From Natronobacterium gregoryi SP2 (GTDB taxonomy: Archaea > Halobacteriota > Halobacteria > Halobacteriales > Natrialbaceae): 64,000 nt of DNA. The translations under genes and the position numbers were made by a program. How positions within the stretch are numbered: position 1 is the stretch's first letter; each line of letters opens with the position of its first letter. Location: positions 3,720,001 to 3,784,000 of the forward strand of contig NC_019792.1 in NCBI RefSeq assembly GCF_000230715.2, written 5' to 3'. The notes below the pieces were generated by a model. It saw only the letters and a list, made by a program, of their open reading frames with translations, had not been told where the DNA came from and searched no databases. This document shows, piece after piece, positions 8,362 to 16,511 of the stretch.

Positions 8362-8467
8362 TACCGTCCCAAGCGTGGATCAACTAGTTGAGAGCTGGCC
8401 CAAACCAATCACGATTCTCGATGAAAAGTAGAGTGCACTAGTCAGAGTAGACTTGGGACGGTACTAG
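8358..8467. repeat. Family A-like module 3 with perfect terminal inverted repeats (110 bp)
   Basis: Starts CTAGTACCGTCCCAAG and ends with its exact 16-bp inverse, CTTGGGACGGTACTAG. The interior is unlike modules 1, 2 and 4 and contains TCAACTAGTTGA. It looks like a miniature inverted-repeat element (MITE) bounded by CTAG. Confidence 0.75.
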
Positions 8468-8552
8468 TACCGTTCCACGCGTCGATCGCTACGTCGAACC
8501 GGCCCCATACGGTCGGGTTCGATACAGCCGTGCAGGCGTGACCCGCCACCGG
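8464..8552. repeat. Family A module 4 (about 89 bp, CTAG lost at the right end)
   Basis: Head is CTAGTACCGTTCCACGCGTC. Tail GTGCAGGCGTGACCCGCCAC is followed by CGG where CTAG would be expected. The internal stem TCGAACC pairs with GGTTCGA. Confidence 0.65.
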
Positions 8553-8672
8553 TGGCAGTGTAAACACGAACTGGCAGGTGAACCGCCTCGGGGTCAAGCC
8601 CCGAGGCACTCGCCTTGTTTATCTGTAAAAACGGTAACTGGCCGCCGATCTCGCGTCCCGGCGCTAGAGGGG
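8553..8672. other. Gap after the array holding a GC-rich hairpin
   Basis: No gene is visible. At 8585-8607 there is a perfect 9-bp hairpin, GCCTCGGGG-TCAAG-CCCCGAGGC. The layout resembles IS200/IS605 end hairpins and could also act as a terminator for the minus-strand gene that ends at 8673. Confidence 0.4.
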
Positions 8673-10340
8673 CTAGTACCCGATCGCGACGCCGTCTTTT
8701 CTCGGCTCCGTCGCTCCAGCGAGCGTGTCACCCTGCCGACGGACGAGTTGTGCGCCGCCAAACATCACGGGCGGCAAGATGCCGACATCGTGGCCTCGCC
8801 GCGCGAGTTTTGCCTTCTTCGGCAGCCGTTCCTCGACGCCGACGGTTCCGTCCTCGCGGTAGCGCCACCGTGGTGCGTCGAGTGCAGCCTGGGGAGTCAT
8901 CCCGTAGTCGACGAGGTTCGAGACGACCTGGACGTGGCCCTGGGGCTGCATGTATCCCCCCATGACGCCGAAGGCCATCCAGTCGTCCTCGTCCAGTTTC
9001 GCGACCGCCGGCACAAGCGTGTGAAACGGCCGTTTGTTCGGTTCGAGGCTGTTGGGATGGTCGGGGTCGAGCGAGAACGAGGCACCGCGGTTCTGCAGCG
9101 CGATGCCCGTCTCGCCCGCCACGAGTCCGCTCCCGAAGCCGGCAAAGCGGGAGTTGATGTAGGAGACGAGATTCCCTTCCTCGTCGCCGACGGTCAGCAG
9201 GACGGTGTCTGCGTCCTCGGCATTTGCGTTCGGGACACCGACCTCGGGGTTCGAAATCGGCTCGTCACCGATCGCCTGTGCGCGCTCGCGGGCGTAGGAC
9301 GTGGACTCGAGCGGTGGGATCTCCGCGAACTCGGGGTCGGTGACGTAGTGGTGGCCGTCGACGAACGCCAGTTTCATCGCCTCCGTGAAGGCGTGGATTC
9401 GGTCGGGCGAGTCGTACTCGTACTCGCCGGCACCGATCTCCTCGGCGACGTTCAGCGCCTCGAGTGCGAGCAGCCCCTGGTTGTTCGGCGGGAGTTCGTA
9501 GATCTCGGCTCCGTTGTAGGTCGTGCTGACGGGGTCGACGAACTCGGGTTCGAAACTCGCCAGGTCGTCGTGGGTCATGAAGCCGCCGGCAGACTGGATC
9601 TCCGCGACGATCGCGTCGCCGATCTCACCCTCGTAGACGACGTCGGCACCGTGTTCGGCGATTTTCTGGAGCGACTCGCCGAGCCGCGGGAGCGTGACTG
9701 TCTGGCCCGGATCGGGGCTCTCGCCGTCGAAGAGGTAGGCCTCGCGTGCGTGATCGTCGGTAAACAGCTCCTCCGCGCCCGTCCAGTGGTGGGCGATGAC
9801 CTCCGAGACGGGATAGCCTTCCATCGCGTAGTGGATCGCCGGCTCGAGAACTTCTCTCAGACTCAGTCGTCCCAGTTCCTGAACCGTCGTCTCCCACCCG
9901 CGTGCGGTACCGGGAACCGTGACGGCGTGTGGTCCGAGAAACGGCATTCCGAGTTCGTCGGTGTCCTCGTCGCTGTCGACGGCGTAACCGCGGGATTCGG
10001 GATAGTACGGCTCTAGGTCGTCGGTCTCCTCGAGTGCTCCTTTTACGTTCTCGATGGTCGCCTCTGCGGGAGCGTGACCACAGGAGCGCATCGCTCCGAC
10101 CTCGCCGTCTGCGGTACGGTAGAGCGCGAAGACATCGCCGCCCAGTCCCGTGGAGGTCGGTTCGACGACGTTGAGCGTGGCTGCAGTGGCGACTGCGGCG
10201 TCGAAGGCGTTCCCACCGTCACGGAGCACGGAGAGGCCGGCTTCCGCGGCGAGGGGCTGGCTCGTCGCGACCATTCCCCGGTTCCCGTAGGCTGTCGAGC
10301 GTCTCGAGTCGAAGCGATCCAGATCGATAGAGTCGTCCAT
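8673..10340 (-). CDS. ggt: Gamma-glutamyltransferase family protein (555 aa)
   Basis: Ntn-hydrolase family enzyme expected to hydrolyse or transfer gamma-glutamyl groups. Start chosen at MDDSIDLDRFDSRRSTAYG (ATG at 10340); the longer frame is antisense to other genes. Visible features are GNRGMVATSQPLAAEAGL, the substrate loop GNAFDAAVATAATLNVVEP with GLGGDVF, the autoprocessing threonine in DADTVLLTVGD, and YINSRFAGFGSG downstream. It has no signal peptide, so it is probably cytoplasmic. The TAG stop lies in a CTAGTAC motif like those that begin family A modules. Substrate is not predictable from sequence. Confidence 0.9.
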   Translation of the reverse strand: MDDSIDLDRFDSRRSTAYGNRGMVATSQPLAAEAGLSVLRDGGNAFDAAVATAATLNVVEPTSTGLGGDVFALYRTADGEVGAMRSCGHAPAEATIENVKGALEETDDLEPYYPESRGYAVDSDEDTDELGMPFLGPHAVTVPGTARGWETTVQELGRLSLREVLEPAIHYAMEGYPVSEVIAHHWTGAEELFTDDHAREAYLFDGESPDPGQTVTLPRLGESLQKIAEHGADVVYEGEIGDAIVAEIQSAGGFMTHDDLASFEPEFVDPVSTTYNGAEIYELPPNNQGLLALEALNVAEEIGAGEYEYDSPDRIHAFTEAMKLAFVDGHHYVTDPEFAEIPPLESTSYARERAQAIGDEPISNPEVGVPNANAEDADTVLLTVGDEEGNLVSYINSRFAGFGSGLVAGETGIALQNRGASFSLDPDHPNSLEPNKRPFHTLVPAVAKLDEDDWMAFGVMGGYMQPQGHVQVVSNLVDYGMTPQAALDAPRWRYREDGTVGVEERLPKKAKLARRGHDVGILPPVMFGGAQLVRRQGDTLAGATEPRKDGVAIGY

Positions 10341-10402
10341 AGGCGTGTGAGTGTAGACGACACCCAAAAACGCTAGTGAAGCAGCCGCTTTCTGCCGGGT
10401 TC

Positions 10403-11461
10403 TCACTCGAGTGTGAGCGGCACGTGCTCGGCCAGATAGCCAGTCGACTCGTCGTCGTCCAGCCGATCGATTCCCGCCACTTCGCGGAACTGTAGCCCGC
10501 GTTCCATCTTCGTTACGACCGGCGTCTCGTAGTGGTCGGCCTCGTAGCCGAACTCTTTCTCCTCCTTGCGGCGACGGTCGACGAATTCGCGGTGGCGCTC
10601 GAGACGGGCCCGTCCGACCGACCGCGAGAGATCGGGTGCGGCCGCGACGCGGTCCTCGAAGACCTCGAGAAACTCCGACTCGAGTTCGTAGCCGACCGAG
10701 TTCCGGCCGGCACACATCGCCGCAAGCGACGTGGTGCCGGTCCCCCAGAACGGGTCGAGCACGGTGTCGCCGTAGGCCGAGTACATACAGATCAGCCGAT
10801 AGGGAATCTCGAAGGGATACGCAGCCGACCGATCACGAAGTTCGTCGTCCTCGAGGACCTGCAGTTCGCCCCTGACATCGGTCCAGACGTCCGAGAACCA
10901 CTGGTTTCGCTCCTCCCAAAAGTAGGCCGCCTCGTAGCGACGATCGGCCTTCGGCTCGAAATCGCGTTTCTCCCCGCCCTTGCGGAAGATCAGGACGTAC
11001 TCGTGCTCGAGCGTGACGTAGGCGTTCGGTGGCAGCGTACCGCTACCCATGAACTTCGCGGCACTGTTGGTCGGCTTGCGCCAGAGAACGTCCGGCAACG
11101 GATCGAACCCTCGCGACTCGAAGGCCTCGAGCACACGGGCGTGGTTCGGATAGACCCGAAAACTGTCGTCGATCGACCGCGTCGCGTCGCCAACGTTGAT
11201 ACAGGCAATGGCCCCGTCGACGAGGACCCGCTCGAGTTCGTCCCAGACCCGATCGAGCTGGGCGTGCATCGCCTCGAACGCTCGGCGACCGTCCCCCGAC
11301 TCGAGAGCGTCGCCGACGGCAGGATCGAGATCGGTAAAGAGGTCGTCCCACATCTCGATCATCGGATACGGCGGCGACGTGACGACGAGTTCGACGGTGT
11401 CATCTTCGATGCCAGAGAGATCGCGGGCGTCGCCGACGAAGACTCTATGGGTCGTCTCCAT
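10403..11461 (-). CDS. zim: N4-cytosine DNA methyltransferase, probably CTAG-specific (Zim-like)
   Basis: A 352-residue beta-type amino-methyltransferase. The catalytic motif TSPPYPMIEMWD is near the N-terminus and the SAM-binding motif DPFWGTGTTSLAA is near residue 235, the order seen in N4-cytosine and N6-adenine enzymes of this class; SPPY favours cytosine N4. I used the ATG at 11461, since the longer frame needs a GTG. It closely resembles the haloarchaeal orphan enzyme called Zim, known to modify CTAG; the specificity here is inferred from resemblance. No restriction gene is nearby, which agrees with an orphan modification role. Confidence 0.8.
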   Translation of the reverse strand: METTHRVFVGDARDLSGIEDDTVELVVTSPPYPMIEMWDDLFTDLDPAVGDALESGDGRRAFEAMHAQLDRVWDELERVLVDGAIACINVGDATRSIDDSFRVYPNHARVLEAFESRGFDPLPDVLWRKPTNSAAKFMGSGTLPPNAYVTLEHEYVLIFRKGGEKRDFEPKADRRYEAAYFWEERNQWFSDVWTDVRGELQVLEDDELRDRSAAYPFEIPYRLICMYSAYGDTVLDPFWGTGTTSLAAMCAGRNSVGYELESEFLEVFEDRVAAAPDLSRSVGRARLERHREFVDRRRKEEKEFGYEADHYETPVVTKMERGLQFREVAGIDRLDDDESTGYLAEHVPLTLE

Positions 11462-11557
11462 TGGTTTCACACTGTCGGCGTCGCCCTCTTAGCTCCTTCG
11501 TGACCGAGAGACGAAACCGGGCCGGCCACAGACCGACGTGAGAGAAACGAGAGAAAA

Positions 11558-12127
11558 CTACCCTTCGGTCTCTTCGGTTTCGTCTTCCCCTTCCGCGTCG
11601 CGCTCGTCTGTCTCTTCGGCTTCGTCCTCGTCACCGCCGACGTCGGTCGCTGGCTCGAACTCCTCGATCGGCTCCCACTCTTCCTCGTCGCTCTCGCTCA
11701 GACGCCGCCGAAGAATCACGGCACCGGCAAGAATACCCAGTCCGAGCAGGATTCGTGGAAGCATCGAGGACCCATCCTCCTCACCCTCGTCTTCCATCTC
11801 CATCAACTCGCCCTCGTCTTCGTCTCCGTCTTCCTCAGTGAGCCCGTCCGTCCGCTCGACGGCCTCTTCGACGACCTCGGGTTCCTCGAGTTCGTCGAGA
11901 GAGCGCTCCAGCAACTCTCCGGACTGCTGGCCAACGAGGTAGCCGACCGCCGCACCCAGACCGAACACCGCACCTGCAAGCGGGAGTCGACTCGAGCGAG
12001 GGGAGCCTTCCGTCTCCTCGACGGCCTCGAGAATCGACTCACGCAGCGGACTATCGAGTCCCTTGCCGACTGCTTCCTTGACGACGAGTTCGGACAGCGT
12101 CTTGTCCTGTTGCTCCGTTTCCGGCAT
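11558..12127 (-). CDS. Haloarchaeal membrane-anchored acidic protein (189 aa)
   Basis: Start chosen at MPETEQQDKTLSELVVKEAV (ATG at 12127). An N-terminal helical domain is followed by one glycine-rich membrane segment (LPLAGAVFGLGAAVGYLVGQ, around residues 49-68) and a second (MLPRILLGLGILAGAVILRR) near residue 130, each next to extremely acidic stretches of Glu and Asp. It ends with a long acidic tail. I do not recognise a function; the composition suggests a surface or membrane scaffold. Confidence 0.7.
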   Translation of the reverse strand: MPETEQQDKTLSELVVKEAVGKGLDSPLRESILEAVEETEGSPRSSRLPLAGAVFGLGAAVGYLVGQQSGELLERSLDELEEPEVVEEAVERTDGLTEEDGDEDEGELMEMEDEGEEDGSSMLPRILLGLGILAGAVILRRRLSESDEEEWEPIEEFEPATDVGGDEDEAEETDERDAEGEDETEETEG

Positions 12128-12485
12128 AATCCGCACGGACCACTTCGGTGCATATAATCCTGTTCAACGTTTCGACTGATTCAGCGGCCAATGACGGCGT
12201 TATCGATTCCCTACTCACCGAAACTGGCGTTGGACGGTGCCAGGTGAGGAAGTAACAGAAGTGTTACTACCGAACGAAAGCGAGCACGGTGTGGTAACAC
12301 GACCCCCGAACGCGCCGTTCCGGAGTCGGTATCCGAGCGGGCGTCCTCGAGACGAGCCGAGATCATCGATCGAGTGGGGACGAGTCCAGAAACAGCAGGT
12401 TACCCACCTATGAAGTTTCGAACGGAGCCCGTTCGAATCGAGTAATGTCTTGCATAACGAAACGGGTAGTCGACTATCGGAAAGT
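12128..12485. other. Intergenic stretch between divergent genes
   Basis: I see no gene. It contains GTAACAGAAGTGTTAC (12251-12266), an imperfect palindrome that could be an operator, and TTCGAACGGAGCCCGTTCGAA (12417-12437), a 21-base near-palindrome about 50 bases before the next start. Confidence 0.35.
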
Positions 12486-13136
12486 ATGAGCGTCATTCGC
12501 CAACCCGGCGTGCTCGGGCGAACGACCCGACGCCGCGTCGTCGGCACCACCGCTGCGATCTCGACGGCCACGCTCGAGTCGGTCGCCGTCGGGCTCTGGT
12601 TCTGGCTCGTCGCCGACGCACAGACGGCGTCGACGGCGCTCGCCGGCCTCGGGATTCTCTTCTGTGGCGCGCTCCTGCGAGCAGGTCTCTTCGAGGCCAC
12701 CGTGAGTACGCTGGGTGATCTCCTCCAGCCACGCCGGCTCACCGCTGCGGTCGGCTTCACCGCCGGCTGGGTCGTCTGGCTGCTCGTCGCCGACACCATC
12801 GGCGGTCTGGCCGGCGTCGTCGTCGCCAGCGCCGTCCTGATCGGGTTCTTCGTGGGACAGTTCGCGTTCGAGCGACACGTCTTCCGAATCGACGCCGACG
12901 ACGTTCCGTCGACCTCGCTTCTGATCCCCGCTGGATTGCTCTCCGTCGGCGCAACGACGTTGCTCGCCTCGAGTCGACTCATCGAGTGGACGCTCGTCTC
13001 ACCGCCGATGTCGCTCGAGGTGACGACGTTCGTGATCCAGCTCGAGGCCGTCCACCTCGGGATCGTCGCCTTCGCGTTCTGTGCCTTCCTCGCCCACCAA
13101 CAGCGGTTCGATCGGCTCCTCGCGAACGGCTGCTGA
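12486..13136 (+). CDS. Polytopic membrane protein of unknown function (216 aa)
   Basis: Start chosen at MSVIRQPGVLGRTTRRRVVG (ATG at 12486). About six hydrophobic segments are visible (starting near residues 20, 40, 70, 95, 125 and 170), separated by short charged loops, with a positive N-terminus that predicts a cytoplasmic N-end. No transporter signature is recognised. It is transcribed alone. Confidence 0.7.
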   Translation: MSVIRQPGVLGRTTRRRVVGTTAAISTATLESVAVGLWFWLVADAQTASTALAGLGILFCGALLRAGLFEATVSTLGDLLQPRRLTAAVGFTAGWVVWLLVADTIGGLAGVVVASAVLIGFFVGQFAFERHVFRIDADDVPSTSLLIPAGLLSVGATTLLASSRLIEWTLVSPPMSLEVTTFVIQLEAVHLGIVAFAFCAFLAHQQRFDRLLANGC

Positions 13137-13213
13137 ACGATCAGTAGACGATCGGTGAAACTCGTGTTTCGTATCGGTGAAAGACTTATCAGGGAAATTA
13201 CTCTGCTAAAGGT

Positions 13214-13738
13214 ATGGACCGGACAATCCGTCGGGCTACTGCGGACGATATTTCCGGGATTCAACGGGTGGTTGCCAATTCGTGGAGAGATGCCTACGAC
13301 GGCCTGATTAGTGAGGAACAGCTGGTCGAACTGACCGACAGGCCTGCCGAGTTCTATCCGGAAGAGCGGTTCCAGCGAAAACTCAACGACGAGGAACTCC
13401 TCTTTTTCGTCGCTCTCGCCGGCGACGAGGTTGCAGGACTGATCAACTTCTGTTGGGGAGAGGACAATACACACGAGTTCGTCGAGTCGGATGGCTGCCA
13501 AATTCGATCGCTCTATCTCGACCCGAGATTCTGGAGAGAAGGGATTGGGACGTCGCTGTTCGAAACCGGACGCGAAGCGATCCCGGGGGAGATCGACGAG
13601 TTGTTCGTGGAAGTTCTATCCGCCAACGAACGAGGTCGTGCATTCTACGAGTCGATCGGATTTACCCAGATTGACCACCGGACGGTTACATTATACGGCG
13701 AACCGCTGGAGACGCAACTGTATCGACGAGAGACGTAA
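13214..13738 (+). CDS. GNAT-family N-acetyltransferase (174 aa)
   Basis: Transfers an acetyl group from acetyl-CoA to an unknown amine. It begins MDRTIRRATADDISGIQRV, the usual GNAT beta1-alpha1 start. Motif A is LYLDPRFWREGIGTSLFETG (near residue 100), with the R-E-G-I-G-T pyrophosphate loop, and motif B is VLSANERGRAFYESIGF. Length is typical. No neighbour indicates the substrate. Confidence 0.88.
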   Translation: MDRTIRRATADDISGIQRVVANSWRDAYDGLISEEQLVELTDRPAEFYPEERFQRKLNDEELLFFVALAGDEVAGLINFCWGEDNTHEFVESDGCQIRSLYLDPRFWREGIGTSLFETGREAIPGEIDELFVEVLSANERGRAFYESIGFTQIDHRTVTLYGEPLETQLYRRET

Positions 13739-13805
13739 ATCTGGCTGCCGTTCTCGTGGCGATCGCACGACGGCTGTTCGATCGGAATGCAGCGACGGTC
13801 AGCCG

Positions 13806-14393
13806 CTACTTCCCCTCCGCACCCACGTTCTGGTCGCTCTCGAACGAGTCCGGTTCCGGTTCGATGTTCGCGTACTGGACCGCCCGCCGGCCGAGCGTCA
13901 CGACCCGCTGCTCGAGTTTCTCGTCGACGAACGAGCCGTCCTCGAACGCCGACCCGGAGTTCGGGATCGCCGCCTCGTGTGGGATCACCCACGCGTTCAG
14001 CGCCCGACAGACCGACCGCAGGTGCTCGAGCGCCAGCACGGGAAAGGCCCCACCGGAGACGGCGAGCAGCCCGACGGTCTTGCCCTCGAACTCGTCGAAC
14101 CCGCAGTAGTCGAGCGCGGTCTTCAACGGTGAAGAGTAGGAGCCGTGGTACATCGGCGAGCCGAGCACGACGGCGTCGGCCTCCCGGACGCGCTCCGCGA
14201 GCAGGTCGGCGTCGCCTGCCTCCTCGCGGTCGCAGTCGGCGTCGAAGGTGGGGAGGTCGTACTCCCGGAGATCTATCAGTTCGGTCGTCGCCCCCGCTTG
14301 CTGGGAGGCCTCGAGCAGTCGCTCGAGAGCGATCCGGGTCTTGCTCGCTTCGCGGAGGCTGCCCGAGATGGCGACGACGTGAACGTCGGACAC
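13806..14393 (-). CDS. NADPH-dependent FMN reductase family protein (195 aa)
   Basis: Flavodoxin-like fold. The phosphate-binding loop for FMN is SGSLREASKTR right after the first strand, and the second flavin loop is GSPMYHGSYSSPLKTALDYC. It ends with a short acidic tail. Likely reduces FMN or a quinone with NAD(P)H. It lies 46 bases downstream of mutY in the same direction, so the two may be cotranscribed. Confidence 0.88.
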   Translation of the reverse strand: MSDVHVVAISGSLREASKTRIALERLLEASQQAGATTELIDLREYDLPTFDADCDREEAGDADLLAERVREADAVVLGSPMYHGSYSSPLKTALDYCGFDEFEGKTVGLLAVSGGAFPVLALEHLRSVCRALNAWVIPHEAAIPNSGSAFEDGSFVDEKLEQRVVTLGRRAVQYANIEPEPDSFESDQNVGAEGK

Positions 14394-14439
14394 ATCTTCG
14401 ACAACGGGAGCCAGCAGGAAGATAGTGTCGCCGACGGCG

Positions 14440-15369
14440 TCAGCGCCGCAGTCGTGCGACGACCTCGCCGTCGCTCCGGTCGACGTCGACGAGTTCGTCG
14501 TCTTCCAGATCGGTGAGCAGCCCAGCGAGCCACTCGCGGCCGTACTCGCCGTCGGGCGCGTAGTCGACGCGAATTCGCGGGCCGAGTTCGTCTAACTCGA
14601 GTTCGTCGTACTCTTTCAGCGTCGAGATAACGCGACCGCGGAACTGGCGGCGGCTCCCCTCGAACGACGGCTGGGTCGGGACGTCCGGTGCGGTGAAGTC
14701 GCCGCTCTCGTAGGCCGAACACCACTCCCGCCAGGGACAGCCGGCCTCGTCACAGCTGGGCGTCTGCTCGCAGGCGACCCCGCCCAGTTCCATGATCGCG
14801 TTGTTCCAGACCCGCGAGCGTCCGTCGGGCATGAGCCCGCTGGCTTTCGCTTCGAAGATCGCGTCGTCGTCCGACACGTCGAATGCGCGATAGAGGACGC
14901 GCTTGACGTTGGTGTCGACGACCGCGTCACCGTCGTTGAACGCGAAACTCGCAACCGCGTTCGCCGTGTAGGGACCGACACCCATCAACTCCTGGAGTTC
15001 CTCAGGCGTCTCCGGAAACTCCCCGTCGTAGTCGGTCTCGACCTGGGCGGCTGCCTCGTGGAGGTACTTCGCCCGGTTGTTGTAGCCCAGACTGTAATCC
15101 GTCCAGAACCCCACCACATCGGCCCGGTCGGCCGCCGCCAGCTCCGCCGTCGTCGGCCACCGCTCGAGGAACTCCTCCCAGGCCTCGAGGACGCGTCCGA
15201 GTTGGGTCTGCTGGCTCATCACCTCGCTGACGAGGATCTCGTAGGGGTCGTCGGTGCGTCGCCACGGAAAATCGCGATGGTCGTCCTCGTACCACTCGAT
15301 TAGCGCTTCGCGGACGGCCTCGAGATCGTCGGGGAACGCCGGCTCCGGTGGGGCCTCCGTCTCGGTCAT
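14440..15369 (-). CDS. mutY: A/G-specific adenine DNA glycosylase MutY (309 aa)
   Basis: Removes adenine mispaired with oxidised guanine. Start chosen at MTETEAPPEPAFPDDLEAV (ATG at 15369). The catalytic glutamate is in SEVMSQQTQ (residue about 50). The helix-hairpin-helix is ELMGVGPYTANAVASFAF, followed by VVDTNVKRVLYR with the catalytic aspartate. The Fe-S cluster cysteines are in ACEQTPSCDEAGCPWREWC, with spacing C-x5-C-x4-C-x5-C, which differs from the usual C-x6-C-x2-C-x5-C. The C-terminal part is shorter than in bacterial MutY and appears to lack a full 8-oxoG recognition domain. Confidence 0.88.
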   Translation of the reverse strand: MTETEAPPEPAFPDDLEAVREALIEWYEDDHRDFPWRRTDDPYEILVSEVMSQQTQLGRVLEAWEEFLERWPTTAELAAADRADVVGFWTDYSLGYNNRAKYLHEAAAQVETDYDGEFPETPEELQELMGVGPYTANAVASFAFNDGDAVVDTNVKRVLYRAFDVSDDDAIFEAKASGLMPDGRSRVWNNAIMELGGVACEQTPSCDEAGCPWREWCSAYESGDFTAPDVPTQPSFEGSRRQFRGRVISTLKEYDELELDELGPRIRVDYAPDGEYGREWLAGLLTDLEDDELVDVDRSDGEVVARLRR

Positions 15370-15463
15370 CGACGGCAGTTGGGCAACGGACGGTTTAGGG
15401 GTGGTGGTCCTGCTCGAGTGATCTCGAAACGATCGGACACTCGATCGCTCACGCCCTCCTATC

Positions 15464-15484
15464 GTGGCGACGCTTCGTCGCCAC
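15464..15484. repeat. Perfect 21-nt hairpin between mutY and the CitG-like gene
   Basis: GTGGCGACG-CTT-CGTCGCCAC, a 9-bp stem with a 3-nt loop, lies in the divergent promoter region. It could be an operator or a transcript structure; nothing else is visible in the 284-base gap. Confidence 0.45.
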
Positions 15485-15653
15485 GTCCTTCCCAGCCGAC
15501 TTCTGCTCACGGTTCGCGACACTCCGTCCCGCTGTTCACGTAGCCCTCACACAGGATCGACCCGCGGCCCACTCGCCGTTCACCGCGACTCCGTACGTGC
15601 CACGCCAACGAATCCTCCAAAATCCTAAGCCCACCCAACCACTCCCTCGAGAC

Positions 15654-16511
15654 ATGCAAACGCCAGCACAGAACGCACGCCTGGCACTCTTGCTCGAGGT
15701 CGCGGGCACGCCCAAACCGGGCAACGTCGACCGCCGTCGCGACCTCGCGGACCTCCGATTCGAGCACTTCCTCGCGGGGACCGTCGGGACCGAAACGGGG
15801 CTCGAGATGGCCCAGGACGGCGAACCCGTCGGACGCGCGTTCGAGCGAGCCGTCAAGGGAATGGCCGCCCAGGGTGGCGACAACACCCAGTTCGGCGCAC
15901 TGCTGTTGCTCGTTCCGCTCGTTCGAGCGGCCGCGGACCACGAACGGCTCTCGCCGTCGGCCGTCGACTCCATCGTCGAGGAAACGACTGTCGCCGACGC
16001 CGCCGGCTTCTACCGGGCGTTCGACCACGTCGACGTCTTCGTCGCCGATCCGCCCGAAGAGATGGAACCGCTCGACGTTCGGCGAGGATCGAACGCGGTG
16101 CCGGAACTCGAGGACCGCGGACTGACGCTTTCGGACGTGATGGACCGTAGCGTCCCGGGCGACGACGTGGCACGCGAGTGGGGAGAAGGGTTCGAACGCT
16201 CGTTCGCAGCAGCCGACCGACTCGTCGAAGCCGGCGGCCCAGCGACCGACCGTGCCGCAAGCGTCTTCCTCTCTTTGCTCGCGGACCGACCCGACACCCT
16301 CGTCGCGAACCGGAGTGGCGAGGACGTCGCCCGAGAAGTGAGCGAACGCGCCGACGAGCTAGTGGCACGAAACGCCCTCGAGACCGACCGCGACGCCGTC
16401 GAATCGTTCGCGGCCGATCTCGTCGACCGTGGCATCAATCCGGGGACGACGGCGGACGTTACCGCTGCCGGACTCTACATTGCACTCGAGCGCGGAGAGA
16501 TAGAAGTATGA
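15654..16511 (+). CDS. CitG/MdcB-like triphosphoribosyl-dephospho-CoA synthase family protein (285 aa)
   Basis: Start chosen at MQTPAQNARLALLLEVAGTP (ATG at 15654). The family motifs are TPKPGNVDRRRD near the N-terminus, VKGMAAQGGDNTQFGALLL in the middle, and GINPGTTADVTAAGLYIALE at the end. The bacterial family makes the prosthetic-group precursor of citrate or malonate lyase; archaeal members occur without those lyases, so the true product here is unknown. The stop overlaps the next start (ATGA at 16508-16511), so the pair is coupled. Confidence 0.78.
   Translation: MQTPAQNARLALLLEVAGTPKPGNVDRRRDLADLRFEHFLAGTVGTETGLEMAQDGEPVGRAFERAVKGMAAQGGDNTQFGALLLLVPLVRAAADHERLSPSAVDSIVEETTVADAAGFYRAFDHVDVFVADPPEEMEPLDVRRGSNAVPELEDRGLTLSDVMDRSVPGDDVAREWGEGFERSFAAADRLVEAGGPATDRAASVFLSLLADRPDTLVANRSGEDVAREVSERADELVARNALETDRDAVESFAADLVDRGINPGTTADVTAAGLYIALERGEIEV

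Noticed and set aside
8190-8552. CRISPR array
   Set aside because: The repeats are palindromic modules sharing CTAG borders with no short unique spacers, and there are no cas genes in the window.
8538-10016. A 492-codon plus-strand frame opposite ggt
   Set aside because: Arg- and Val-rich shadow of a gene with clear gamma-glutamyltransferase motifs on the other strand.
12215-13501. A 428-codon minus-strand frame
   Set aside because: It is antisense to the membrane protein and acetyltransferase genes and rich in Ser, Arg and Thr, the usual shadow composition in high-GC DNA.
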